Below, in pieces: positions 54,191 through 62,983 of a stretch of 64,000 nucleotides of DNA. Position numbers and translations under genes: made by a program. Origin of the DNA: Bosea sp. AS-1 (GTDB lineage: Bacteria; Pseudomonadota; Alphaproteobacteria; Rhizobiales; Beijerinckiaceae); contig NZ_CP022372.1 in the NCBI RefSeq assembly GCF_002220095.1, positions 4,684,501 to 4,748,500 on the forward strand, in the 5' to 3' direction. Below the pieces are notes generated by a model. The model was not told the origin of the DNA, did no database searches, and saw only the letters and a list, made by a program, of their open reading frames with translations. How positions within the stretch are numbered: the first letter of the stretch is position 1; each line of letters opens with the position of its first letter.

Positions 54191-55828
54191 ATGACCAACC
54201 GAAACGACGAGACCGGCACCAAGCGACGACTCTCCGGGCGCAAGCTCCTCTCTGCCGCGGCCGTTGCCGCCCTCTGCGCCGGTGCGGGCGCGGCCGTTGC
54301 CGCGACCCCGAAGAACGCGCTGGTGATGGCCTGGAACATCGACGCTATCAGCACCTTCGACCCGGCCCAGGTCGGCGAGGTCGTCACCAACGAGATCCTG
54401 CAGAACACCTGCGACACGCTGGTCGATTTCGATCCCGCCGACGAGCGCAAAGTCATCCCGAGCTTCGCCGAGCGTTGGGACGTTTCGCCCGACCGCAAGG
54501 AGATCACCTTCCACCTGCACAAGGGTGCGAAATTCCCCTCCGGCAATCCCGTCACGGCCGAGGATGTGGCCTGGTCGCTGCAGCGCGTCGTCAAGCTGAA
54601 CTTCGGCAACGCCGCTACGCTGACCGAGTACGGCTTCACCAAGGACAACGTCGAACAGAGCATCGTCGCGGGCCCTGACGACACACTCGCCCTCAAGTTC
54701 GACAAGGCCTATCCGACGACGCTGATGCTGCAGGCGATCGCCGCCAACCGGGTCTCCATGGTGATGGACAAGAAGACCCTGATGGCGAACCAGCAGGGTA
54801 CCGATCTCGGCAACAAGTATCTGGCGACCCGCACGGCCTGTGTCGGCCCCTACAAGCTGACGCGCTGGAATGCAGGCGAGTCGATCGTGCTGGAGGCGAA
54901 TGACGGCTATTGGGGCAGGGCTCCCGGCTTGAAGCGCATCCTGATCCGCCATGTCGCCGAGCCCGGCACCCAGCGCCTGCTGCTCAGCCAGGGCGATGTC
55001 GACGTCGCCCGCGACCTGACGCCGGAAGACCTGAAGGACCTCGAAGGCTCCAAGGACATCTCGATCGTCAAGGTGCTCAGGCCCCAGCTCTTCTACTGGG
55101 GCTTCAACGTCGCGGACGGTCCCTTCTCCAAGGAGAAGGTGCGCCTCGCGATGCGCTATCTCATCGACTATGACGGCCTCGGCAAGACGGTGATGACCTA
55201 TCTCGGCGTGCCGCGCGCCAGCTTCGCCCAGCTCGGCGCGGTCGGGGCCCTCGACGAGAAGGAGGGGCAACCCTTCAAGCTCGATCTCGACAAGGCCAAG
55301 CAGTTGCTGACGGAAGCCGGCTATCCGAACGGCTTCGAGGCGAGCCTGATCTTCGGTACGCTGCCGCATGCGAACCCGATCGCCCAGAGCGTCCAGCAAA
55401 ACGCCGCCAAGATCGGCGTCAAGCTCTCGCTTGAACGCATGGCCAACGCCCAGCTCTTCAGCAAGGTGCGCGGGCGCGAATATCAGTCGGCGATGCTGGC
55501 CTGGCAGACGGGCGTGCCGGATGCGCATGGCAACGCCTCGCGCCTCGTCTTCAACCCCGACAACCGGCTCGAGGCCAAGCAGACGCAATATCCGAGCTGG
55601 CGCGCGGCCTATCAGGACCTCGATCTCAACAAGAAGGTCGACGAGGCCCTGCTGGAGCCCGACCCGGCCAAGCGCGACGACCTCTATGCCGAACTCCAGA
55701 AGGAGGTCATGGCCAAGGGGCCGATGGCGTTCATGTTCCAGATGAACAGCGTCGCCGGCGTGCGCAAGGACCTGAAGTCTTGGACCTGGAACGGCTTCCG
55801 GACCTATTACGAACAGGCGACCAAGTAA
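54191..55828 (+). CDS. ABC transporter substrate-binding protein, DppA-like
   Basis: A 545-residue periplasmic peptide-binding protein. A long N-terminus with RRLSGRKLLSAAAVAALCAGAG precedes cleavage near AAVAA; the mature start TPKNALVMAWNIDAISTFDPAQVGE is typical of the family. ITFHLHKGAKFPSGNPVTAEDVAWSLQR and ACVGPYKLTRW are conserved. The ATG at 54191 is chosen because the earlier in-frame ATG at 54140 would put the signal 17 residues deeper. It is the first gene of a complete five-gene DppABCDF importer and its receptor. Confidence 0.93.
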   Translation: MTNRNDETGTKRRLSGRKLLSAAAVAALCAGAGAAVAATPKNALVMAWNIDAISTFDPAQVGEVVTNEILQNTCDTLVDFDPADERKVIPSFAERWDVSPDRKEITFHLHKGAKFPSGNPVTAEDVAWSLQRVVKLNFGNAATLTEYGFTKDNVEQSIVAGPDDTLALKFDKAYPTTLMLQAIAANRVSMVMDKKTLMANQQGTDLGNKYLATRTACVGPYKLTRWNAGESIVLEANDGYWGRAPGLKRILIRHVAEPGTQRLLLSQGDVDVARDLTPEDLKDLEGSKDISIVKVLRPQLFYWGFNVADGPFSKEKVRLAMRYLIDYDGLGKTVMTYLGVPRASFAQLGAVGALDEKEGQPFKLDLDKAKQLLTEAGYPNGFEASLIFGTLPHANPIAQSVQQNAAKIGVKLSLERMANAQLFSKVRGREYQSAMLAWQTGVPDAHGNASRLVFNPDNRLEAKQTQYPSWRAAYQDLDLNKKVDEALLEPDPAKRDDLYAELQKEVMAKGPMAFMFQMNSVAGVRKDLKSWTWNGFRTYYEQATK

Positions 55829-55838
55829 GGCCACCGCG

Positions 55839-56909
55839 ATGTCTCGGATCGCCACCGCGGCATCCGGCCTGACCTCCGAGCCGGGGCGGACCATGCTTCC
55901 GTCCTGGCTCAGAGCATCCGGCCGGATCCTTGTCTCCTTCGCCGTAACCCTGCTCGGGCTCGCGGCGCTGACCTTCTTCATCGGCCGCCTGCTGCCGCTC
56001 GATCCCGTCGTCGCCGTTCTCGGCGACAACGTGACCCAGGAAGCCTATCAGGCGATGTACAAGCAGCTGGGTCTCGACCAGCCGCTCTATATCCAGTTCG
56101 GCCGCTATCTCTGGGGTGTCCTGCATCTGGATTTCGGGATGGCGCTGACCACCGGCAAGCCGGTGATGACAGATATCGCCCGCGTCTTCCCGGCAACGAT
56201 CGAGCTCGCCAGCGTGGCGATCCTCATCGGCACCAGCCTCGGGATTCCGCTCGGCGTGCTCTCGGCGATGTATCGCGGGTCACTGATCGACCAGCTCGTC
56301 CGCGTCGTCGGCCTGATCGGCTATTCCGCGCCGAACTTCTGGCTCGGCCTGATGGGGCTCGTGCTGTTCTACGCGACGCTGGGCTGGGTCGGCGGTCCGG
56401 GGCGCATCGACTTCACCTATGAATTCGACCTCGAACCCGTCACCGGCTTCCTGTTGATCGACAGCGCGCTCGCCGGCAATTGGGAGATGTTCGGCAACGC
56501 CGTGTCGCATATCATCCTGCCGGCCTCGATCCTCGCCTTCAGCTCGCTCGCCTATATCAGCCGCATGACCCGCAGCTTCATGATGGAGCAGCTCGGGCAG
56601 GAATATGTCGTAACGGCACGGGTGAAGGGCTTGTCCTGGGCGCGCACCGTCTGGGGCCACGCCTTCCGCAACATCGCCGTGCAGGTGGTAACGGTGGTCG
56701 CGCTCTCCTATGCCTTCCTGCTCGAAGGCGCGGTGCTGACCGAGACGGTCTTCGCCTGGCCGGGTTTCGGCCGCTACCTGACCAATGCGCTGCTGGCCGG
56801 CGACATGAACGCCGTTGTCGGCTGCACGCTCCTGGTCGGCGTCATCTTCGTCACGCTCAACCTGTTGTGCGACCTGCTCTACCGGGTCTTCGATCCGCGG
56901 ACCCGCTGA
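55839..56909 (+). CDS. Dipeptide-type ABC transporter permease, DppB-like
   Basis: A 356-residue permease. After a soluble N-terminus of about 28 residues (an internal ATG at 55893 is possible) comes the DppB first helix ILVSFAVTLLGLAALTFFIG, then PLDPVVAVLGDNVTQEAYQAM, QLGLDQPLYIQFGRYLWG and the EAA loop VTARVKGLSWARTVWGHAFRN. It ends LLYRVFDPRTR as usual. It lies 10 bp after the binding-protein gene and 3 bp before dppC. Confidence 0.93.
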   Translation: MSRIATAASGLTSEPGRTMLPSWLRASGRILVSFAVTLLGLAALTFFIGRLLPLDPVVAVLGDNVTQEAYQAMYKQLGLDQPLYIQFGRYLWGVLHLDFGMALTTGKPVMTDIARVFPATIELASVAILIGTSLGIPLGVLSAMYRGSLIDQLVRVVGLIGYSAPNFWLGLMGLVLFYATLGWVGGPGRIDFTYEFDLEPVTGFLLIDSALAGNWEMFGNAVSHIILPASILAFSSLAYISRMTRSFMMEQLGQEYVVTARVKGLSWARTVWGHAFRNIAVQVVTVVALSYAFLLEGAVLTETVFAWPGFGRYLTNALLAGDMNAVVGCTLLVGVIFVTLNLLCDLLYRVFDPRTR

Positions 56910-56912
56910 GGC

Positions 56913-57845
56913 ATGGCCATGGCACCACAACCCATCGACCAGGCCGACGGGCGGGGCCTCCGAGCCTGGCTCGCGGCGCCCGTCCCGTCCTCGCCCTTCC
57001 AGGCGCGGATGCAGCAATTGTCGCTGAAATGGTGGCGATTGCGGGCCAACCCGGCCGCCATGTTCGGCCTCGCCATCATCGTGCTGATCGCGCTGGTGGC
57101 CCTGTTCGCGCCGCTGATCGCGACGCATGACATCTATACGCAGGACCTGACGATGCGCCTGCAACGGCCCTCGGCCACGCACTGGTTCGGCACCGACGAG
57201 CTCGGCCGCGACATCTTCAGCCGGCTGGTCTTCGGAGCCCGCATCACCCTCTACATCGCCTTGCTGACAGCGGTGATCGCGGCGCCGCTCGGGCTGATCG
57301 TCGGCACGACCTCGGGCTATCTCGGCGGCTGGGTCGATACCGTGCTGATGCGCATCGTCGATATCTTTCTGGCCTTCCCGAGCCTCGTGCTGGCGCTGGC
57401 CTTCGTCGCGGCGCTCGGCCCCGGCATCGACCATGCGATCATCGCGATCGCGCTCGCCGCCTGGCCGCCGATCGCGCGATTGGCACGGGCCGAGACGCTG
57501 TCGATCCGCAAGTCCGACTATATCGCGGCCGTCAGGCTGCAGGGCGCGTCGCCGCTCCGGATCATCCTTGGCCATGTCGTGCCGATGTGCATCCCCTCCG
57601 TCGTGGTGCGCATCACCCTCAACATGGCATCGATCATCCTGACTGCGGCGGGGCTCGGCTTCCTCGGCTTGGGCGCGCAGCCACCGAGCCCTGAATGGGG
57701 CGCGATGCTGGCTTCGGGCCGCGAGTTCATTCTGACCAATGGCTGGATCGCCGCGATCCCCGGCCTCGCCATCCTCGTCACCAGCCTGGCCTTCAACCTG
57801 TTCGGCGACGGCCTGCGCGACATTCTGGATCCGCGCCATGGATAA
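56913..57845 (+). CDS. Dipeptide-type ABC transporter permease, DppC-like
   Basis: A 310-residue permease with the N-terminal DppC segment WWRLRANPAAMFGLAIIVLIALVALFAPL, diagnostic THWFGTDELGRDIFSRLVFGAR and EAA loop AVRLQGASPLRIILGHVVPM. LGAQPPSPEWGAMLASGR and DGLRDILDPRHG are standard endings. Its stop overlaps the dppD start by 8 bp, so the channel and first ATPase are coupled. Confidence 0.94.
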   Translation: MAMAPQPIDQADGRGLRAWLAAPVPSSPFQARMQQLSLKWWRLRANPAAMFGLAIIVLIALVALFAPLIATHDIYTQDLTMRLQRPSATHWFGTDELGRDIFSRLVFGARITLYIALLTAVIAAPLGLIVGTTSGYLGGWVDTVLMRIVDIFLAFPSLVLALAFVAALGPGIDHAIIAIALAAWPPIARLARAETLSIRKSDYIAAVRLQGASPLRIILGHVVPMCIPSVVVRITLNMASIILTAAGLGFLGLGAQPPSPEWGAMLASGREFILTNGWIAAIPGLAILVTSLAFNLFGDGLRDILDPRHG

Positions 57846-58704
57846 GCCGCTGCTCGAGGTCGAGGACCTCTCCGTCACCTTCAAAGGCGCGCATCGCACG
57901 GTGCAGGCGGTGCGCGGCATCTCCTTCAGCGTCGGTCGCGAGAAGGTCGGCATCGTCGGCGAATCCGGCTCGGGCAAGTCGCTGACCGGGCGCACGATCC
58001 TGAAGCTGACGCCGAAGGCGGCGACGATCTCCGCCAAGAAACTATCGTTCGACGGGATCGACCTCATCGCCGCCAGCGAGCGCCAGATGCGTACGATCCG
58101 CGGCAACCGCATCTCGATGATCCTGCAAGACCCCAAGTTCTCGCTGAACCCGCTGATGCGGGTCGGCGAGCAGATCACCGAGGCCTACCGGCTGCACCAC
58201 AAGGTCGGCGGCAAGGAGGCTGAAGCCAGGGCGCTCGCCATGCTGGAGGCGGTGAAGATCCGCGACCCCGCGCGCGTCTTCAAGCTCTACCCGCACGAGG
58301 TCTCCGGCGGCATGGGCCAGCGCATCATGATTGCGATGATGCTTATCCCCGAGCCGGACCTGATCATCGCGGACGAGCCGACCTCGGCGCTCGACGTCAC
58401 CATCCGGCGGCAGGTGCTGAGCATCCTGGACGAGTTGGTGACGCGACGCGGCGCCGGGCTGATCTTCATCAGCCACGACCTTAACCTCGTAGCGGATTTC
58501 TGCGACCGCGTGCTGGTGATGTATGCGGGCCGCATCATGGAGGACATTCCGGCGCGCGAGCTGCGCAATGCGCGGCATCCCTATACGCGCGCCCTGCTCG
58601 ACAGCCTGCCGCGCCTCGACAGACCGACGGATGTGCTGCAGGTGCCGAGCCGCGACCCAGCCTGGCTGGATGGGCCGACCTTGCAGAGCGGGGGCCGGGC
58701 ATGA
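57838..58704 (+). CDS. Dipeptide-type ABC transporter ATP-binding protein, DppD-like
   Basis: A 288-residue ATPase. Walker A GESGSGKSLT (residues 41-50), Q loop MILQDPKFSLNPLM, signature VSGGMGQRIMIAMML, Walker B LIIADEPTSALDVT and switch FISHDLNLV are intact. The C-terminal oligopeptide-transporter extension is present (HPYTRALLDSLPRLD). The start ATG at 57838 lies inside the end of dppC. Its stop overlaps the dppF start by ATGA. Confidence 0.94.
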   Translation: MDKPLLEVEDLSVTFKGAHRTVQAVRGISFSVGREKVGIVGESGSGKSLTGRTILKLTPKAATISAKKLSFDGIDLIAASERQMRTIRGNRISMILQDPKFSLNPLMRVGEQITEAYRLHHKVGGKEAEARALAMLEAVKIRDPARVFKLYPHEVSGGMGQRIMIAMMLIPEPDLIIADEPTSALDVTIRRQVLSILDELVTRRGAGLIFISHDLNLVADFCDRVLVMYAGRIMEDIPARELRNARHPYTRALLDSLPRLDRPTDVLQVPSRDPAWLDGPTLQSGGRA

Positions 58705-59495
58705 GCGCCACCAAGCCGATCCCAGCGGCGAACCGCCCGGCCGCGCTGACGGTCAGCCATCTCTCCGTCGTCTTCGGCCGCGGCGCGTCGGCTCTGAAGG
58801 CGGTGGACGACGTCTCCTTCACACTTCGGCAAGGCGAGGCCTTCGGGCTGATCGGCGAATCCGGCTGCGGCAAGTCGACGGTTCTGCGCGCGCTCGCCGG
58901 CCTCAACAGCGAGTATGGCGGCAAGGTCGCCTTCCATGACCGCGAGGTGCCGCACAAGCGCGACAAGGCCTTCTTCCGGCGCGTGCAGATGGTGTTCCAG
59001 GACCCCTATGCCTCGCTGCATCCGCGCAAGATGGTGCAGAACGTGCTGGCCGAGCCGCTGAAGATCCACGGTTTCGACCGGCCGCAGGAGCGCATCGACG
59101 AGATCCTGACCGCCGTCGGCCTCGGGCCGTCCTTCCGCTATCGCTTCCCACACGAGCTCTCGGGCGGGCAGCGCCAGCGCGTCGCGATCGCCCGGGCACT
59201 CATCATCGAACCGGAATTGCTGCTGCTGGACGAGCCGACTTCGGCGCTGGATGTCTCGGTGCAGGCCGAGATCCTCAACCTGCTGAAGCAACTGCGCCGC
59301 GACCGTGACCTGACCTATCTCATGGTCAGCCATGACCTTGCCGTGGTGACGCATCTCTGCGGGCGCGTCGCGATGATGAGCGAGGGCAGCATCATTGAGG
59401 AGATGAGCGCCGACGATGTCCGGGCCGGCCGGGCGCATGAGCCCTATACGCACGAGTTCCTCGAGGCGAGCGTCGGCTATCGCCCGATCGCGTGA
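58701..59495 (+). CDS. Dipeptide-type ABC transporter ATP-binding protein, DppF-like
   Basis: A 264-residue ATPase with Walker A GESGCGKST (52-60), FQDPYASLHPRKMVQ, signature [15 protein letters not shown], Walker B LLLDEPTSALDVS and switch VSHDLAVV. It ends soon after HEPYTHEFLEASVGY, so it lacks much of the C-terminal oligopeptide extension seen in the DppD partner; this is common for the F subunit. With DppD it powers import of the peptide bound by the 54191 receptor. Confidence 0.94.
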   Translation: MSATKPIPAANRPAALTVSHLSVVFGRGASALKAVDDVSFTLRQGEAFGLIGESGCGKSTVLRALAGLNSEYGGKVAFHDREVPHKRDKAFFRRVQMVFQDPYASLHPRKMVQNVLAEPLKIHGFDRPQERIDEILTAVGLGPSFRYRFPHELSGGQRQRVAIARALIIEPELLLLDEPTSALDVSVQAEILNLLKQLRRDRDLTYLMVSHDLAVVTHLCGRVAMMSEGSIIEEMSADDVRAGRAHEPYTHEFLEASVGYRPIA

Positions 59496-59522
59496 ACGGG
59501 CGGGCTTTCAGAGGATCAGCAG

Positions 59523-60548
59523 GTGGATCAGACAGGTATGACGGACGAAGCTCTGGCCGGGGATCATTGGCCGACGAATGGCTGGGAGAATGTCGCGCCG
59601 GAGACGGCCGGCTGGTCGCGCGAGGGGCTCGACCGGGCTTGGCGCTATGCCGACACCATTTCGACGGCGACATTGATGATCGTGCAAGGTGGGCGCGTCG
59701 TCGCGAGCCGCGGCGATCTCTCTCATCGCTACCAGTGCCATTCCGTCCGCAAGAGCTTCCTCAGCGCCCTGATCGGCATCCATGAGGAGGCCGGCCGGAT
59801 CGACATGTCGCGCACGCTCGCCGATCTCGGCGTCGACGACAAGGAAGGTCTCAGCGACCTGGAGAAGGCAGCGACGATCTACGATCTGCTGACGGCGCGC
59901 TCGGGCATCTTCCATCCGGCCGGCTATGAATCGCCTTGGATGAAGTCGATCAAGCCGCAGCGCCATTCGCATCCGCCGGGCACCTTCTGGCTGTACAACA
60001 ACTGGGATTTCAACGCGCTCGGCACGATCTTCACCGCGCTGACCGGCACCGGCATCCATGACGATTTCCTGGCACGGATCGGCCGCCCACTGGGCTTGGA
60101 GGATTTCCTCCTCGACGGCGAGCGGCGCGACGGCTGGCTGGAGCCCGACGATTGCTCCGTTCACCCCGCCTATCCGTTCCGGATGTCGACGCGCGACCTC
60201 GCCCGTTTCGGCCTGATGTTCCTGCGGCAGGGTCGCTGGCAGGGCGAGCAGGTCGTGCCGGCCAACTGGGTCGCGACCAGCGTGCTGCCGCTCTCCGATG
60301 CCGGTCCGCGCGGGGGCTATGGCTATATGTGGTGGACCGAGCGCTCCGGCGCAGGTTTCCCGGGTGTCGCGCTGCCGGCGGGCAGCTACAGCGCTCAGGG
60401 CGTCGGCGGGCAGATCTGCCTCGTCATCCCGTCGCTGGATCTGGTGATCGTCCACCGCGTCAACACCGACATCAAGGGCACGGAGGTGAACCGCTTCGCC
60501 TTCGGACGCCTGCTGCGCCTGATCCTCGAGGCGCGCCGGCAGGGTTGA
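59523..60548 (+). CDS. Serine hydrolase, beta-lactamase/class C (S12) fold
   Basis: A 341-residue penicillin-binding-protein-like hydrolase. The active serine motif is SVRK (Ser74, Lys77), the second motif is YNN (158-160), and SAQGVGGQ stands where KTG or HxG occurs. SxxK and YxN together define class C-type hydrolases, which include D-aminopeptidases, esterases and beta-lactamases. No signal peptide is present, which argues against a periplasmic beta-lactamase and for a cytoplasmic amidase or esterase acting on the imported compound. The GTG at 59523 has GAGGA upstream; an ATG at 59538 is an alternative. It follows dppF by 27 bp. Confidence 0.87.
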   Translation: MDQTGMTDEALAGDHWPTNGWENVAPETAGWSREGLDRAWRYADTISTATLMIVQGGRVVASRGDLSHRYQCHSVRKSFLSALIGIHEEAGRIDMSRTLADLGVDDKEGLSDLEKAATIYDLLTARSGIFHPAGYESPWMKSIKPQRHSHPPGTFWLYNNWDFNALGTIFTALTGTGIHDDFLARIGRPLGLEDFLLDGERRDGWLEPDDCSVHPAYPFRMSTRDLARFGLMFLRQGRWQGEQVVPANWVATSVLPLSDAGPRGGYGYMWWTERSGAGFPGVALPAGSYSAQGVGGQICLVIPSLDLVIVHRVNTDIKGTEVNRFAFGRLLRLILEARRQG

Positions 60549-60585
60549 GTACCATTCGCCATCGCGGGACCGACCGGGAGTGATC

Positions 60586-61938
60586 ATGCCGAGTGCTATC
60601 GAACGGATTGCGGACTTGAGCCGCTCCAGGCCGGCCTTCTCACCCCTGGCTCGCCTGAGGGCGCATCATGCCATTACCGATACGCTCGGCTGCATGCTGG
60701 CGGGTGTCAGCGATCGGTCGACGCAGGCCGCGCGTGAGGCCTTCGCTTCCGGCATAGGTGCGGCAGGTGCGGCGGCTGTCGCGGGGGGCGGACGGGCGAG
60801 CGAGGCGATCGCCGCCCTGGTCAACGGCACGGCCGCGCATGCGCTCGATTATGACGACAATTTCAGGCCGGGCATCACCCATGCTTCTGCCGTGCTCGTA
60901 CCGGCCCTGCTCGCGATAGCGCAGGGTCGCGGCGCCAGCGGGCGCGCCCTCGTCGATGCCTATCTCGTCGGACTGGAGGCGCAGGCCGCGGTCGGACGCG
61001 GCATCAATCCGGCGCACTACACGATCGGCTGGCATGCGACCTCGACGGTCGGCGCGATCGGCACCGCGGCAGGCACGGCCTGGCTCATGGGGCTCGATGC
61101 GGCGGGCATCGCCCGGGCGATGAGTGTCGCCGCCAGCATGGCCGCCGGCCCGAAAGGACAGTTCGGCACTCCCGCGAAGCCGCTCCATGCCGGGCTTGCA
61201 GCTCGCAACGCGGTCGACGCGGCCGCGCTCGCCGCGGCAGGGATGACCGGGCGCCTCGACATCCTGGAGTGCCCAATGGGCATCGCCGAACTCTTCGGCG
61301 ACGACAGTGCCGCCGGCTGGGAGCGGATAGCGCTGGCGTCACCGCATGTCATCGAAAGCGACGGACTCATCCCGAAGCGCCATCCCTGCTGCGGCTCGAC
61401 GCACAACACGGTCGACGCCATTCTCGATCTCAAGGCCGAGCACGGCTTCGGCGCCGGGGATGTCGAGGCGGTCGACACGCTGGTCGGCATCGCCAATGCG
61501 CGCAACCTCGCCTACCCCGACCCGCAGGATGAGATGCAGGCGCGGTTCTCGATGCATTATTGCGTGGCGCTCGCTTTGCTGCAGGACCGGCTGTCGCTCG
61601 CCGATTTCACACCCGCCGCGGTCGGGCGTCGGGAGGTCCGACGCCTGCTGCCGCTGACGACAATGCGGTCTTACGACAAGAGCGAGGAGGCAGCGGGACG
61701 CCAGCCGCATCGTGTCACCATCCGCCTCAAGGATGGGCGCCTGCTGAGGGCCGAGCGGCGGGAAGCGAAGGGCTCTGTCGCAGACCCGTTCGACGATGCC
61801 GACCGGAAAACGAAATTCGCGGATTGCTGCGCCGGGATGCCGGGCGCGGGCGACCTCTACGCCCGGCTTGCCGACATCGATACGGCGACCGATCTCGCCT
61901 TCCTGCTGTCCGAACCTGCCGCAGCCGGGCGCGCATAG
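60586..61938 (+). CDS. MmgE/PrpD family protein
   Basis: A 450-residue protein of the 2-methylcitrate dehydratase/cis-aconitate decarboxylase family, which works without an iron-sulfur cluster. Conserved segments are ALVNGTAAHALDYDDNF, INPAHYTIGWHATSTVGAIGTAA, GTPAKPLHAGLAARNAV and KRHPCCGSTHNTVDAI. The ATG at 60586 has GGGAG upstream; a GTG at 60580 is in frame. The metabolic role of most members is unknown, and nothing else of the methylcitrate cycle is here. Its last 82 bp overlap the convergent LysR gene. Confidence 0.92.
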   Translation: MPSAIERIADLSRSRPAFSPLARLRAHHAITDTLGCMLAGVSDRSTQAAREAFASGIGAAGAAAVAGGGRASEAIAALVNGTAAHALDYDDNFRPGITHASAVLVPALLAIAQGRGASGRALVDAYLVGLEAQAAVGRGINPAHYTIGWHATSTVGAIGTAAGTAWLMGLDAAGIARAMSVAASMAAGPKGQFGTPAKPLHAGLAARNAVDAAALAAAGMTGRLDILECPMGIAELFGDDSAAGWERIALASPHVIESDGLIPKRHPCCGSTHNTVDAILDLKAEHGFGAGDVEAVDTLVGIANARNLAYPDPQDEMQARFSMHYCVALALLQDRLSLADFTPAAVGRREVRRLLPLTTMRSYDKSEEAAGRQPHRVTIRLKDGRLLRAERREAKGSVADPFDDADRKTKFADCCAGMPGAGDLYARLADIDTATDLAFLLSEPAAAGRA

Positions 61939-62885
61939 CTGCGCCGATCGATGGCGGGACAGACCGGCTCGCCTGCCTGAGTCAGCTGGTCGTCTTCCGC
62001 GATGGCGGCCCAGAACTGCTCGACTGCAGGCCGGCTCTGCTGCCTCGCCCGGTAGAGTCTGATGTCCGCGGCGATGTACCAGGACGGATCGGCCGCCGGC
62101 ACGAGCTGGCCGTTGCGCAGCTCATCTCCGACCAGACTCTCCGGCACCCAGGCGACACCGCGCCCGGCCAGGACCATGGCCTTGAGGCCGACCGACATCG
62201 GATTCTCGTAGACGGTGACCAGCGGCGTCGGCCGCGCGGCGAAGAGCAGAGCGAGCCGGCGCGCGAAGAAGGAGCAGTTGCCATAGCTCAGCAGGCGGAC
62301 CGGCACCTCGCCGGAACGGAAGGGATGGAGCGGTTCGCCACGGCCGTCAGGAATCGAAACCGGGATCGCCCGTTCAGCGCCGAGGCGGCGGTAGATGAAG
62401 CGCTCCGGATCGAGATCCGGCAGCACGGTCCGATGGGCGTAGGTCAGCAGGAAATCGCATTCACCATGGTTGAGCAGGGCGACATTGCCGTCGAAGGATG
62501 CGCGCTGGTCGCAGAACCGAGTCTTCAGCGGGCCGAGCTTGTCCTCGGTGCGACGGACGAGGCCGGGGAAATAGGTCAGGGATAGGGTGTTGAGCGTAGC
62601 GAAGGTCAGCGTCTCCGACGCATCCTCATGCAGCTGGCGCGTCTCCTGCCGTGCGCCCTGCACCTGCTTCAGGATTTCCTGCGCGCGTGGGAGAAAGGTC
62701 CGGCCGGCTTCGGTGAGGCGGATCGGGTAGCTGCTGCGGTCGAACAGTGGCAGGCCGAGCCATTCCTCGAGCTGCTTGACCCGGCGGCTCAGCGCCGATT
62801 GGGTGATGTTCCGTTCACGAGCCGAGCGCGAGAAGCTGAGCGTTGTCGACAAGCTCAGGACGTCTTCCAGCCACTTCAACTCCAT
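61857..62885 (-). CDS. LysR family transcriptional regulator
   Basis: A 342-residue LTTR. The helix-turn-helix (residues about 1-60) reads SFSRSARERNITQSALSRRVKQLEEWLGLPLFDR, and the effector domain spans about 90-300. The C-terminal 40 residues (RRSYARPAAAGSDSRKAR) are extra compared with usual LTTRs and are encoded in the region overlapping the MmgE/PrpD gene, which may explain their odd composition. The ATG at 62885 has GGAGGAG upstream. Because it converges on the MmgE/PrpD gene rather than diverging from a target, its regulon is unclear. Confidence 0.9.
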   Translation of the reverse strand: MELKWLEDVLSLSTTLSFSRSARERNITQSALSRRVKQLEEWLGLPLFDRSSYPIRLTEAGRTFLPRAQEILKQVQGARQETRQLHEDASETLTFATLNTLSLTYFPGLVRRTEDKLGPLKTRFCDQRASFDGNVALLNHGECDFLLTYAHRTVLPDLDPERFIYRRLGAERAIPVSIPDGRGEPLHPFRSGEVPVRLLSYGNCSFFARRLALLFAARPTPLVTVYENPMSVGLKAMVLAGRGVAWVPESLVGDELRNGQLVPAADPSWYIAADIRLYRARQQSRPAVEQFWAAIAEDDQLTQAGEPVCPAIDRRSYARPAAAGSDSRKARSVAVSMSASRA

Positions 62886-62983
62886 CACCGCTCCTCCACC
62901 GAGGCAGGCAGGATGGCACGGCTGACCCTGCCGCGCCAGAAGTGGGCCGGGTAATCGCGTACTCGCTGTCGCGCTGGAGGCGA

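Noticed and set aside
54041..56029. Minus-strand open frame of 662 codons
   Set aside because: Antisense to the dppA gene with intact signal and family motifs; no domain of its own.
56280..58178. Long minus-strand open frame of 632 codons
   Set aside because: Antisense to dppB, dppC and dppD; composition rich in R, D, E, H and Q is typical of shadow frames.
59523..60548. Call as an antibiotic-resistance beta-lactamase
   Set aside because: SxxK and YxN motifs fit many S12 hydrolases; lack of a signal peptide and the dpp operon context argue for a catabolic amidase or esterase.
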